Part shown: piece after piece, positions 23,582 through 32,733 of the stretch
Position numbering within the stretch: the stretch's first letter is position 1
Layout: every line of letters starts with the position of its first letter
NCBI GenBank assembly: GCA_027483535.1
Contig: JAIXUN010000001.1
Span: 165,432 to 229,431 of the forward strand
Reading direction: 5' to 3'
Length of the DNA: 64,000 nt
From: a bacterium
GTDB lineage: Bacteria; Armatimonadota; Fimbriimonadia; Fimbriimonadales; Fimbriimonadaceae
Notes under the pieces: model-generated
Told to the model about the DNA's origin: nothing
Databases searched by the model: none
What the model saw: only the letters and a program-made list of their open reading frames with translations
Made by a program: the position numbers and the translations under genes

Positions 23582-26173
23582 ATGCTCGCGAGCTTTAGTT
23601 GCTCTCTTTTGTTATTCGGATCGTTAGGGACTCCTTCCGTCCCCGTTCGAACGCTGTCGCCGCTCGTGAGTGCCCCGCTCCGGGGCTTGGCACCTGCACA
23701 AGACTTTGAAGAACTGGACTTGTGGGGACCGTTCGATAAGTCCATCCCTCACCCGGAGAAAGTTCTCGGTTACAGCATCGGATCGCGCATCACGACTTAC
23801 CGCGATCAAGAGCGCGTGTTTAACGAACTTGAACAAGCCGCTAAAACCAAGATCAAACGAATCGACTACGGAAACAGCACGCTGGGTCTCCCTCTTCGCG
23901 TGTTCGCGATCTCGTCGCCAAAGAACATTGCCAATCTAGAAGCGATCCGCAAGGCGAACGAGGATGTTGCTCTGGGGAAGAAGGCCGATACGGGCTCTTT
24001 GCCCACGATCGTTTGGATCAACGAGTGCATTCACGGCAACGAACCCGCTTCCTTTGAGAGTGCGATGATGTTCGCGTACAACCTAGTTGCCGGATCCAAG
24101 GCGGCGAAGTCTTTAGACGACGTGGTGGTGATTCTCAATCCCGCTTACAACCCCGACGGTCACGAGCGCTTCGCGGTCTACTACAACTCGGTGGCTCGCG
24201 GTTCGGCCCAGTCTTACTCGTACGAGTTTGCCGAGCCCGGCGCGGTTGCGGGCCGATTCAACCACTACCGGTTCGACATGAACCGGGACCGAGTCTCGCT
24301 GACACAAGCCGAAACCCGTCAGGAGGTCAAGCTATTCCAAACTTGGCGACCCCACATCTACGCCGACCAGCACGGTCAGGTGGAGAACTACTTCTTCCCG
24401 CCGAACCCGATGGCGATCAACGCCAACGTCGATCGAGACAGGTTGAACAAATGGACCGACATTCTTGGTCGAGACGCCGCGAAGGAGTTCGACAAACTCG
24501 GTTGGAGCTACTTTGTTCGCACCGACTTCGACTTGTACTACCCGGGCTACCTCGACTCGTTCACCAGCCTTTGCGGCGCGATCGGCATGACCCACGAAAC
24601 CGACGGTGGCAAGTGGCTGCACAAACTTCGTTCGGACGGATCGGACGTGTCTCTTCGAGAGGGTGCTTCTAAGCACCTGGTCACGGCACTCGCGCTAGTG
24701 ACCTCTGGCGCGGAGAATCGTCGAGAACTCGTCGCCTCTTGGGCGACCTACAAGAAGCAGAATCGCACGGGCGAGATCGCGGGCAAGTTTCAACGAGTGG
24801 CGCTGAGCGGATCTTATAAGGAACTGCAGCGATTCCAAAATCACCTCGCTCTCGCCGGCATCGAATCTAAGTGGACCTCCGAAAAGGTCAAGGCTTCGAT
24901 GACCGGGTTCTGGTCGGGCAAGGCGGAAGAGGTCGAACTTCCTGCGGGGACGCTCGTTGTGGACATGAACCAGGAGAACGGCGCCCTGGCGAAGTCTCTA
25001 CTGGAACCAGGCTCTGACTTTGAGCCCGAGTTTGTGAAGAACCAGCTAGGAAAGAAATCGACGGCCCCGGAAGGTGAGAACTATCCCGGTCCGGACAGCA
25101 CCGAGTTTTACGACCTCACCGCTTGGTCGCTACCCTACACCTATGGGCTGAAAGCTTGGCACAGCGACTCTCGTCCGGATTGGAAGTTCGGTGAGCCCGT
25201 TCAGAATCTCAAGGCGAGCGTTCTTGGCAAGGCACCCATTTACATCCTGAGATACACGGATGAGGACGATATGTTGGCGATCCACGATCTGCTGGCGAAA
25301 GACGTCCGGGTGAGCGTCACGACGAAGGATTTTGAAGCTGGAAAGGGCTCTTACTCGCGAGGCACGTTTATCATCTTCGCCTCTCGAAACGAGGAAGATC
25401 TTCTGAAAAAGCTCGAAGCGGTTCAGGCTTCGCGGAAGGTGAAGTTCGAGACTCTGGGCACGAGCTACCCGGATGGTGGGGGTCGATTCGGACCTGGCAA
25501 CTACAACACGGTCGCTTTGCAAAAGCCAAAGATCGGTGTTGTGTTTGGCTCTGCTCCAAACCTTTCTGCCGCAGGTTACGCCTGGTATGCCTTTGAAAAG
25601 CGATTCAACATCCCGTTCGTGGCGATCAACTCGGCGCAGATCTCCAGGGCTCTTGCCGACTTCAACATTCTTGTGGTCCCTTCCGGATCGGGCATTGCGG
25701 GTAACTCCAAGGTGAAAGAGTGGGTCAGCAACGGCGGGACCCTCGTCGCAGTGGGTGACAGTTCGGTGATCGGCTCTGGCGCGCTGTTCAACCTAGATGA
25801 GGGCAAGGACGAGACTCGATCCCTTCCGGGTTCGCTGTTCCGAGCCGTCCTTGAACCAAGGTCGCTGCTTACAGCGGGATACGCGAACGGTGCCGAGATC
25901 GCGGTTCCGGTGGAAGGCACTTCCTTCTACCAACCGAAGAAGTCGGGCGGCACGGTGGTTAAGATCGTCGCTGAGGCGGAGCGAACCTACCTTTCCGGTT
26001 GGAGTTGGGGCGAAGAGAGTCTGAAAGCGGTTAAGAACTCTGTCTTCATGCACGACGAGCCCGTTGGGCAAGGGCACGTTGTCTGGTTTGCTTACGATCC
26101 CATGGACCGGGGCTTGTGGCCGGGGCTCGGAAAGTTGTTCTTGAACTCGCTCTTCTTGAGCAGCGCGCGATAA
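23582..26173 (+). CDS. Secreted M14-family zinc carboxypeptidase with C-terminal amidotransferase-like domain
   Basis: 863 residues from ATG 23582 (preferred over ATG 23573, see the promoter entry). The N-terminus is a signal peptide. The M14 zinc site is visible: IHGNEPAS supplies His and Glu (about residues 150-153), DMNRDR the substrate-binding Asn/Arg, YADQHG the third ligand His (about 262), and THETDG the catalytic Glu (about 338). The C-terminal 300 residues contain a class I glutamine-amidotransferase/DJ-1-like fold (DFNILVVPSGSG). This two-domain layout is frequent in Planctomycetes and Armatimonadota. It likely trims extracellular peptides or peptidoglycan stems. Confidence 0.87.
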   Translation: MLASFSCSLLLFGSLGTPSVPVRTLSPLVSAPLRGLAPAQDFEELDLWGPFDKSIPHPEKVLGYSIGSRITTYRDQERVFNELEQAAKTKIKRIDYGNSTLGLPLRVFAISSPKNIANLEAIRKANEDVALGKKADTGSLPTIVWINECIHGNEPASFESAMMFAYNLVAGSKAAKSLDDVVVILNPAYNPDGHERFAVYYNSVARGSAQSYSYEFAEPGAVAGRFNHYRFDMNRDRVSLTQAETRQEVKLFQTWRPHIYADQHGQVENYFFPPNPMAINANVDRDRLNKWTDILGRDAAKEFDKLGWSYFVRTDFDLYYPGYLDSFTSLCGAIGMTHETDGGKWLHKLRSDGSDVSLREGASKHLVTALALVTSGAENRRELVASWATYKKQNRTGEIAGKFQRVALSGSYKELQRFQNHLALAGIESKWTSEKVKASMTGFWSGKAEEVELPAGTLVVDMNQENGALAKSLLEPGSDFEPEFVKNQLGKKSTAPEGENYPGPDSTEFYDLTAWSLPYTYGLKAWHSDSRPDWKFGEPVQNLKASVLGKAPIYILRYTDEDDMLAIHDLLAKDVRVSVTTKDFEAGKGSYSRGTFIIFASRNEEDLLKKLEAVQASRKVKFETLGTSYPDGGGRFGPGNYNTVALQKPKIGVVFGSAPNLSAAGYAWYAFEKRFNIPFVAINSAQISRALADFNILVVPSGSGIAGNSKVKEWVSNGGTLVAVGDSSVIGSGALFNLDEGKDETRSLPGSLFRAVLEPRSLLTAGYANGAEIAVPVEGTSFYQPKKSGGTVVKIVAEAERTYLSGWSWGEESLKAVKNSVFMHDEPVGQGHVVWFAYDPMDRGLWPGLGKLFLNSLFLSSAR

Positions 26174-26182
26174 GGGCGGAAC

Positions 26183-26215
26183 AAGGGGAAGGAGCAATCT
26201 TTCCCCTTCTCTCTT
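26183..26215 (+). terminator. Likely terminator of the M14 peptidase gene
   Basis: AAGGGGAA (26183-26190) and TTTCCCCTT (26200-26208) form a hairpin followed by a pyrimidine-rich tract. Confidence 0.55.
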
Positions 26216-26265
26216 CCCCCTTTTCTCTTGTAGGGCGTCTTAATCTTCCATAATCTGGAGCTAAG

Positions 26266-27438
26266 ATGGCCACCGACGGTTGTTACGGCGTCAACACGCA
26301 ACTCGCTCACTTTGGCGAGTCTTGTCCTGCAGATGGAACGCCGGTTGTCCCCCCGATTTACCAAAACTCCCTCTTCACCTTCCCAACCATGGAAGGGCTG
26401 TTGGAGAACATGTGGAACAACCCGGGCGGGCCACCCCACCACTACTCCCGAGTGAGCAACCCCTCGCTCGAACTCCTTGAAAAGAAGTTGGCGAATCTAG
26501 AAGGGGGCGATGCCTGCAAAGTCTTTGCCTCGGGCATGACCGCGATCACCATCGCGATCATGAACCAAGTGAAGGGCGGCGATCACGTGATTGTCGTCGA
26601 CGGTTGCTACGGACCGGTGAAGGCACTGCTCACGGGCTATCTGCCGAAGTACGGCGTCGAAGCGACCTTTGTCGACGGTCGAGACGTGGATGCGATCTTC
26701 GCAGCGGTGAAGCCGAACACGAAACTGATCTACCTAGAATCCCCAACCAGCTTAACCTTCCGTCTTCAAGACATTCCGGAGGTCGCCAAGCGAGCCAAAG
26801 AGCGAGGTATTCGAACGATGATCGATGCCACTTACAACACGCCGCTGATGATGAAGCCGCTGGAGATGGGAATCGACATCGTTTGCCACAGTTGCACGAA
26901 GTACTTCAGTGGTCACAGCGACCTCACCGCCGGTGCCGTAATTGCCTCACAGGAGATCATCGACAATCTCGTTCGCAATGAGGTTCTAATGATGGGAGCC
27001 CTTCTTGGCCCATTTCAGGCTTGGCTCCTCACGCGGGGTACTCGCACCCTCGCCGTCCGACTCCCTCAGCACGAGAAGACCGCAAACCATGTTGCGGGTT
27101 GGCTGGAGCAACAACCGGAAGTGAAGGTTGTCCACCACATCGGCCTGGAGTCTTACGCCCAGCGCGACGTCTTCTTGAAGACTATGAAGGGCGCGACGGG
27201 CCTCTTCTCGTTCGAGGCGAAGGATGACGACCGAGCGAAGGTGATGGACTTCTGCAATCGCTTGCAGTTGTTTGGACGAGGAATCTCTTGGGGCGGTTTC
27301 GAGAGCTTGGTGGTCGCTAGCCATGTGCAACCTTGCGACTACGACGCGCCTCGCTGGTTCATCCGACTGTTCTGCGGTCTTGAGGATCCGGAGGATCTGA
27401 TCGCCGACATTGCCAACGCCCTGCCCGCTCTTCGGTAA
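26266..27438 (+). CDS. Cys/Met-metabolism PLP-dependent enzyme (cystathionine gamma-synthase/methionine gamma-lyase family)
   Basis: 390 residues. HYSRVSNPSLELLEKKLANLEGG near the start and SCTKYFSGHSDLTAG with the PLP Lys (about residue 212) are diagnostic of this family. The exact reaction (transsulfuration, sulfhydrylation or gamma-elimination) cannot be decided without alignment. GGAG five bases before ATG 26266 supports the start, and CATAAT lies just upstream. Closed by a clear terminator at 27457. Confidence 0.9.
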   Translation: MATDGCYGVNTQLAHFGESCPADGTPVVPPIYQNSLFTFPTMEGLLENMWNNPGGPPHHYSRVSNPSLELLEKKLANLEGGDACKVFASGMTAITIAIMNQVKGGDHVIVVDGCYGPVKALLTGYLPKYGVEATFVDGRDVDAIFAAVKPNTKLIYLESPTSLTFRLQDIPEVAKRAKERGIRTMIDATYNTPLMMKPLEMGIDIVCHSCTKYFSGHSDLTAGAVIASQEIIDNLVRNEVLMMGALLGPFQAWLLTRGTRTLAVRLPQHEKTANHVAGWLEQQPEVKVVHHIGLESYAQRDVFLKTMKGATGLFSFEAKDDDRAKVMDFCNRLQLFGRGISWGGFESLVVASHVQPCDYDAPRWFIRLFCGLEDPEDLIADIANALPALR

Positions 27439-27456
27439 GGCTAACGAACCATTTCT

Positions 27457-27496
27457 CTAGGACTCGCCCGGTCAAAGGCGGGTCCTAGGTCTTTTT
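27457..27496 (+). terminator. Rho-independent terminator
   Basis: CTAGGACTCGCC pairs with GGCGGGTCCTAG (one mismatch), followed by TCTTTTT. Confidence 0.88.
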
Positions 27497-27551
27497 GGGG
27501 ACAGGAGATGGGTCTTGTGAACTCTTTGCGTTAAGTTCCGTCGCTCCATGC

Positions 27552-29039
27552 ATGATGGCGTTGAGTGAACGAGACAAGGTTGCCCATTTGCTCCGACGAT
27601 TTGGGCTCGGTGCAAGCGAAGCCGAGATCGAGTACTACGGGCAAGGCGGCTATCGAGCGGCCGTGGATCGGCTTATCGACTACGAAAAGCTCGCGGACAA
27701 CGCGGCGATTCAAAAGTCGGATATCACGAACCGACGCGGGTACGGCAACATCCGGGTGATCCTCGGAATGGTCTATTACCGATATCTGGTAACCCAGCGC
27801 CCGTTGGAAGCAAAGCTAACCCTTTTCTGGCACGACCATTTTGCTACGAGCGCCCAGAAGGTTTCCAACACGGAGGCCATGATGGCCCACTTTGAAACTC
27901 TTCGTGAGAATTGTTCGGGTTCCTTCAAAGATCTTCTGACGGCCGTATCGAAGGATCCCGCGATGCTTTACTGGCTGGATAACAACGAGAACGTCAAGGG
28001 CAAACCGAATGAGAACTTTGCCCGCGAGGTGATGGAGCTATTCACCCTCGGTATCGGTCACTACACCGAAGAAGACGTCCAAGAGGCGGCTCGGGCGTTT
28101 ACGGGCTGGGGGTACGGGACCTTAAGAGGCGGAAGAGTTCCAGAGGGACGCTTAGTGATTGGTCGCTTCCAGTTCAACCCGCAGTTGCACGACAACGGAA
28201 AGAAAACCGTTCTTGGAAAGGCGGGACGCCTGAACGGCGATGACGTGATCGACCACCTGTGTTCCATGCCAAGAACGGCTGAATACATCACTCTGAAGAT
28301 GTGGGAGTGGTTCGCGTACGAGACGCCCGAGAAATCGGTGATCGATCGGATCGCGAAGAAGTTCATGGAGTCTGGGCTCCAGATCAAAACCCTCGTTCGA
28401 GAGATCGCCTTGTCCCCTGAGTTCTTTTCCGACAAATGCGTCCGGAAGCAGCTAAAGAACCCGATTGACTTCGCGATTTCATCCGCTCGGGCACTGGGCG
28501 CAGGTCAGATCAGCGAAGCGGTTTTCCGAAGAGGGCTTGAGTCTCCTCGATACAACGAGCAAACAGGTTTGAACTTGACCGCGGCGGCGGGTTTTGCCCA
28601 AGGGTATGCGGCCCATAACAGCACAAAAGAGATGGGGATGGAGCTTCTCTATCCGCCCGATGTTGCAGGTTGGGTCAGTGGCAAGGGCTGGATCACAAGT
28701 GCGACGATGGTCGCCCGCATGAAATGGGCCGAAGCCTTGTGGGTCGACATCGCCGCATTCCGAGAGCAGCGAGACGGAGGTGGAGGAGGTGGACGTCGAA
28801 CCCCGAAGGTCAACATCGACGCGGGTCGAATCATGCCCGATGTCCGAACTGCCGCAGAACTTGTCGACCGTCTTCTCTCGCTTTTCGACGCACCGGAGAA
28901 TGCCAAGCTCCGGAACAGCCTCATAGAGGCGGCAGAGAAGGCGATGGATGGTCAACCATTGAGCCGCACGAACATCAACGATGTCGCCCGCAAGGTTTCG
29001 ACCCTGATCTTCGGCTCTCCGACCTTTCAAGTCTGCTAA
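27552..29039 (+). CDS. DUF1800 family protein
   Basis: 495 residues from ATG 27552 or 27555. The family pattern is clear: WHDHFATS, LDNNENVKGKPNENFAREVMELFTLGIG, and AARAFTGWGYG. No signal peptide is seen. DUF1800 proteins are widespread in Planctomycetes-type bacteria, nearly always beside a DUF1501 protein; no DUF1501 gene follows here. Role unknown. A Gly-rich tract (GGGGGGR) lies near residue 415. Confidence 0.85.
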   Translation: MMALSERDKVAHLLRRFGLGASEAEIEYYGQGGYRAAVDRLIDYEKLADNAAIQKSDITNRRGYGNIRVILGMVYYRYLVTQRPLEAKLTLFWHDHFATSAQKVSNTEAMMAHFETLRENCSGSFKDLLTAVSKDPAMLYWLDNNENVKGKPNENFAREVMELFTLGIGHYTEEDVQEAARAFTGWGYGTLRGGRVPEGRLVIGRFQFNPQLHDNGKKTVLGKAGRLNGDDVIDHLCSMPRTAEYITLKMWEWFAYETPEKSVIDRIAKKFMESGLQIKTLVREIALSPEFFSDKCVRKQLKNPIDFAISSARALGAGQISEAVFRRGLESPRYNEQTGLNLTAAAGFAQGYAAHNSTKEMGMELLYPPDVAGWVSGKGWITSATMVARMKWAEALWVDIAAFREQRDGGGGGGRRTPKVNIDAGRIMPDVRTAAELVDRLLSLFDAPENAKLRNSLIEAAEKAMDGQPLSRTNINDVARKVSTLIFGSPTFQVC

Positions 29040-29078
29040 CAAGTCGGCGGTATTGATTTGCGTGAAGTTGTCGTAGTC

Positions 29079-29090
29079 TAGATACACATC
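29079..29090 (+). promoter_or_regulatory. Leaderless promoter of the methyltransferase gene
   Basis: TAGATA (29079-29084) then 6 bases to ATG 29091; a TTGATT box at 29053-29058 is a loose -35 candidate (20-base spacing). Confidence 0.5.
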
Positions 29091-29828
29091 ATGCAGGTCG
29101 CCGCCGCCCTATTGCTCACTCTCATTAACGGGATTCCCCAAGATAAGGGTGCTCCGCTCACCGTCGAAAAACCGCCGTACGTCCAGTTGGATCGTTACGA
29201 CCCGGATGGTATCGGTGTGAGTTATATGGGCCGAGAAATTGCCCAGGTCATGGGTCATTTTGGTGCCCCTTGGTTAGACCGACCGGAGCGATACGCGGAA
29301 GAAGCACCGCAAATCTTGATCGGCGCGCTGGATTTGAAGCCCGGAATGATCGCGGTCGACTTGGGGGCGGGGTCGGGGTACCTCTCGTTCCCGATGGCGA
29401 AAAAAGTAGCTCCTAATGGAAAGGTACTTGCCACCGATATCCAGCCGGAAATGCTCGCCATTATCGAGGGCAAGAAGAAGCGGATGAACGCCAAAAACGT
29501 GGAAACCGTGCTCGGCACCACCACGGACACGGGTCTTAAGAACGACTCCGCCGACCTCATCCTTCTCGTGGACGTTTACCACGAGTTCGACAAGCCTTAC
29601 GAGATGATGACCAGCATGTGGAAGTCTCTGAAGGTGGGCGGCAGGCTGGTGCTGGTCGAATATCGTAAAGAAGACCGTCGGGTGCCGATCAAAGAAGTTC
29701 ACAAGATGAGTGAAGCCCAAGTGCGGAAAGAGGTCGAGATCTTCCCGTTTAAGTGGGTTACGACCAAGAAGAACCTTCCTCGGCAACACATTATCGTGTT
29801 CGAGAAGGTTCCTCCTAAAAAGTCTTAG
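29091..29828 (+). CDS. SAM-dependent class I methyltransferase with hydrophobic N-terminus
   Basis: 245 residues. A Rossmann methyltransferase core is clear: VDLGAGSGYLSFPMA (motif I, about residues 88-102), ATDI acidic strand, and the LLVDVYHEF post-I motif. The first 14 residues are hydrophobic (QVAAALLLTLI) and resemble a signal peptide, which would place a SAM enzyme outside the cytoplasm. Similar Planctomycetes-type methyltransferases carry such N-termini. The 3' end overlaps the convergent FecR-like gene by four bases. Confidence 0.82.
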   Translation: MQVAAALLLTLINGIPQDKGAPLTVEKPPYVQLDRYDPDGIGVSYMGREIAQVMGHFGAPWLDRPERYAEEAPQILIGALDLKPGMIAVDLGAGSGYLSFPMAKKVAPNGKVLATDIQPEMLAIIEGKKKRMNAKNVETVLGTTTDTGLKNDSADLILLVDVYHEFDKPYEMMTSMWKSLKVGGRLVLVEYRKEDRRVPIKEVHKMSEAQVRKEVEIFPFKWVTTKKNLPRQHIIVFEKVPPKKS

Positions 29829-30766
29829 CGCTTTCCGCCAGATCGAGACCCGTTCGGTTTGTCTTTGCTTTTGAGTGCCGGGGGGATTCTGCCCTTCTCG
29901 ATGCGTTCAATTGCCGCGTCGATCTGCTCGTTTCGGGGCTTGGTCACGTTAAGCTTTCGATACATTCCCAGCGCGTCTGAATCCAGCATGAACTCCTCGT
30001 AGAGGTCTGCTAAGACGAGCAGTTCGCCGGGATCATCAAGATCGAGCAGGCCCGACTTCGATTCGAGTTGATTGAGATCCTTGACCTCATCTTCTGTAAG
30101 GATTCTAAAGAACGCGCTGCCCGTTTTGATCGTCGCCGCCTCGGCATTGAGGGCTTCGATCGCGATCTCGTAATTCAAACCTCTCTTGATCTTGAGAGCG
30201 TCGGTTGGCAAGGTTGTCTTGTCTCCATCGGAGTAGAAGACCGAAACTATTCGTTCGTCAGCCTCCTTGATCGAGATTCGATAAGAGGCGGCCCCTTCAA
30301 CCGACCGCCAGCGTAGTTCCTCTGGAATCGACCTGAATCCACCGATCAACGAAATCTCGAGCTTGTCCCCTCTCGCTAGAGTAGCGGCAGGTCGAGAGAC
30401 GGTTGCACCGGTTCCATGCTGTGCGATCCGGACCGGAATCTTTGGCAGATCGGTCGGCTTGCCACCTTTCAGCAAGGTGATGCGATTGCCGACAATCTTC
30501 ACTTTCGAATTCGGTGCAAGCTGAGCTCGAATCCCAGTTTTCAGGAAGGTGATGCGGGGCTTTGCCGTTGGCCCAACGGTTACGGTTGAACCTTCTTCGA
30601 GTTCGACCATCAGGCGCACCGGACGTTCTCCACGCGCCGGAGTTGAGACGGTGACCTCTCCGTCCGTAAGCACGTAAAGCTTAGCTACCACGGCCGATGG
30701 TGCCGAAGCGCTTGCCTGCCCCAGGGAAGTCCAAAGAACTGCCCCTAAGAATAATGTCGTTGTCAT
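29825..30766 (-). CDS. FecR-like exported protein, partner of a CHASE2 cyclase
   Basis: 313 residues from ATG 30766, with GGGGGAG immediately upstream. A signal peptide ends near ASAS. The next 110 residues resemble a FecR domain (LYVLTDGEVTVST, beta-rich, ending in Val/Lys strands); the C-terminal part is a fibronectin-like and then helical (TPR-like) region, with a polar Ser/Gly/Lys tail. FecR-domain genes commonly stand beside CHASE2-cyclase genes in cyanobacteria and spirochaetes, and here they are cotranscribed (66-base gap). It may be the extracytoplasmic sensor partner of that cyclase. Confidence 0.75.
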   Translation of the reverse strand: MTTTLFLGAVLWTSLGQASASAPSAVVAKLYVLTDGEVTVSTPARGERPVRLMVELEEGSTVTVGPTAKPRITFLKTGIRAQLAPNSKVKIVGNRITLLKGGKPTDLPKIPVRIAQHGTGATVSRPAATLARGDKLEISLIGGFRSIPEELRWRSVEGAASYRISIKEADERIVSVFYSDGDKTTLPTDALKIKRGLNYEIAIEALNAEAATIKTGSAFFRILTEDEVKDLNQLESKSGLLDLDDPGELLVLADLYEEFMLDSDALGMYRKLNVTKPRNEQIDAAIERIEKGRIPPALKSKDKPNGSRSGGKR

Positions 30767-30832
30767 CTCCCCCCTCTCTCCTTTTATTATTCCGCGTGTT
30801 AGCGTCGAATCCGAGCTACCCAAACTTCTGAT

Positions 30833-32635
30833 CTAGTTCGATCTTGGAAGATAGTAAATCTCCTCTTCGTCCGACTTCCCTCTGATAGGACGCATAACGG
30901 GACCTTTGAACTGCGCTTTCCTTTCCGGATCTAGGTCCACCGACCCACCTACCACGATCTCGGCCTCTAACTCCTTGCTCAAAAACTGTAATCGCGAGGC
31001 AATATTCACGGTCGAGCCGATCATGGTGAACTCGTATCGCGATAGTCCACCAAGGTTGCCCGCAAGAACGGGGCCAGACTGAATGCCGATCCCCACTTCA
31101 ATTCTGCCCACTAGAGGATCGTTGTTTTGAGCATTCCACTCCCTCAACTTTTCACCCATCTCCAGGGCTGACTCAACCGCCGCCCGTGAAGGGTTTTCGA
31201 GCGGAAAAGGACTGCCAAATACGGCCATGAAGCCATCGCCAAGGAATCGGCAAATGAATCCCCCTCGCGAATCGATACTCGGTACTAGAAGTTCAAAAAG
31301 CTCATTCAGGACGCTAAACAGACGGTCGGTAGGAATCCGCTCCGACAACGCCACGAAGTTTCGGATATCAAGAAAGAGAACGGTTGCGTTCGGAACCGCC
31401 GCCGACGGGAGGTTGTCTCCGGCAGCCAGAACGTAGTCGCGGACAGTGGGCGAAACCAACGCGCCAAAGAGCTTCTCCATTCGGCTCTTCTCCTGGCCCT
31501 CAATGAGCGCTCGCAAAGGATAAGCGACAATCGGTACCGCCAGAGCGCAACCCCAAACTGCGGCGAGCGGAAGGACCGTATCTGCCTTGATGAAGGCCAG
31601 CGCAGCCACGCCGCTGTAAAGAGCGACCGCAACGGGAATGCCGATCAGGCTTGTTGAAAAGCGCCATCGCCAGGCGATCCACGCGAAAACACCTGCGACG
31701 CCCCAGACGATGCCAAGCATCCGAAGGGGGTCTTCTACAAGCGATGGCCCGATGACCCTCAGGGGTCGACCATCTATGACGGTCGCGAGGGATTCAGCCT
31801 GGATCCAAACGCCGGGTTGGTTCGCCTTAAGAGGCGTCGGGTGGATATCGCCGCTCGACTCGTCGGTAAAGCCGACGAACACGTAAGCGTCCTTCACCTT
31901 CTCGCGATCAAAGGTGTTATTGAAAACGTCGAGGGCCCTCACGGAGGGCACCCCTTTCCCTAAATAGTTGACCCAGAACGGGTTCGGGATATTCGCGATC
32001 GGTCCGGTGGCGGAGTGGAGGAGAGAGCCTTCCTTGAATCGGTTGGTACGCACCGTGACCTGAGTTTTTCCGACTACCGACTCTTCCAACAGTGAAAGTT
32101 CAGGGGCGCCGATTCGGATCCCTTCGATGTTCTCGGCGAACTCTTGCATGAGTCCCGCGACCACTATTCGATCGACATTCTCTTGAATGACCGCCATGAA
32201 CTCGCCCATGGGCTGAGGCAAAGAGTTTCTAAATGCGATCTCCTCCGCTTCAGACATCTTGCCCTTGATCGCACGGGACGCGAACGCGCGAATGTCCTCG
32301 TCGGAGTTCGCCATGAACGCAATGTCAAAAATGATTCGCTCGGGATTGGCGGCAATGAGGTTCTTTGTTACCTGCGCGTACTGCTCACCCCAGAATGTTC
32401 GCGATCGGGGCCAAGCCTCCAGTTCAGGTCGATCGAGGGTGACAACAACGACCTTTGCGTTCGACTGCCGAGGTCCCCTCCATTGAAATCGATAGGTGTG
32501 GGTGCCGAGTTCGAACTCGCGAAAGAACGTCCCGCAGAACAGCCCCGCAAGCAGAAGGGTGACAAACGCACCAACAAGACCCTCTAACCAGGGCCTCCGA
32601 CCTGAAAATCGATACCTCCCCACTTTTCCCCACAT
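30833..32635 (-). CDS. CHASE2 domain-containing class III nucleotide cyclase
   Basis: 600 residues. One membrane helix (about 20-38), an extracytoplasmic CHASE2 domain (about 40-290), three membrane helices (about 300-375) and a class III cyclase domain (about 410-590). Catalytic elements are present: metal Asp in VLFLDIRNF and FLGDGF, and the transition-state Asn/Arg in STVNIASRL. The purine-specifying Lys usual in adenylate cyclases (in KxxGD) is Arg here, so the base specificity is open. Two starts are possible: ATG 32635, which follows a TATAAT by two bases, and GTG 32623, preceded by GGGGA, which would suit that promoter better. Confidence 0.88.
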   Translation of the reverse strand: MWGKVGRYRFSGRRPWLEGLVGAFVTLLLAGLFCGTFFREFELGTHTYRFQWRGPRQSNAKVVVVTLDRPELEAWPRSRTFWGEQYAQVTKNLIAANPERIIFDIAFMANSDEDIRAFASRAIKGKMSEAEEIAFRNSLPQPMGEFMAVIQENVDRIVVAGLMQEFAENIEGIRIGAPELSLLEESVVGKTQVTVRTNRFKEGSLLHSATGPIANIPNPFWVNYLGKGVPSVRALDVFNNTFDREKVKDAYVFVGFTDESSGDIHPTPLKANQPGVWIQAESLATVIDGRPLRVIGPSLVEDPLRMLGIVWGVAGVFAWIAWRWRFSTSLIGIPVAVALYSGVAALAFIKADTVLPLAAVWGCALAVPIVAYPLRALIEGQEKSRMEKLFGALVSPTVRDYVLAAGDNLPSAAVPNATVLFLDIRNFVALSERIPTDRLFSVLNELFELLVPSIDSRGGFICRFLGDGFMAVFGSPFPLENPSRAAVESALEMGEKLREWNAQNNDPLVGRIEVGIGIQSGPVLAGNLGGLSRYEFTMIGSTVNIASRLQFLSKELEAEIVVGGSVDLDPERKAQFKGPVMRPIRGKSDEEEIYYLPRSN

Positions 32636-32638
32636 TCA

Positions 32639-32644
32639 TTATAG
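32639..32644 (-). promoter_or_regulatory. -10 box (TATAAT) of the cyclase-FecR operon
   Basis: TATAAT on the minus strand, two bases before ATG 32635. The start of transcription would fall inside the annotated codons, which points to GTG 32623 as the true start. Confidence 0.5.
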
Positions 32645-32699
32645 AAACGTGTCGTTCCGAGAGAAGCATCATCTGTCGGCACTTTCGCCTCAGGAGTCC

Positions 32700-32733
32700 T
32701 TGCAGATTGGGCAAAGACCCTTATACTGACGAT
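32700..32733 (+). promoter_or_regulatory. Leaderless promoter of the GH9 gene
   Basis: TTGCAG (32700-32705), 16 bases, TATACT (32722-32727), then exactly 6 bases to ATG 32734. Transcription should start on the A of the ATG. Confidence 0.6.

Noticed and set aside
26174-26265. Leader of the Cys/Met enzyme gene considered as a SAM or cobalamin riboswitch
   Set aside because: The stretch is too short and pyrimidine-rich and shows only the upstream gene's terminator.
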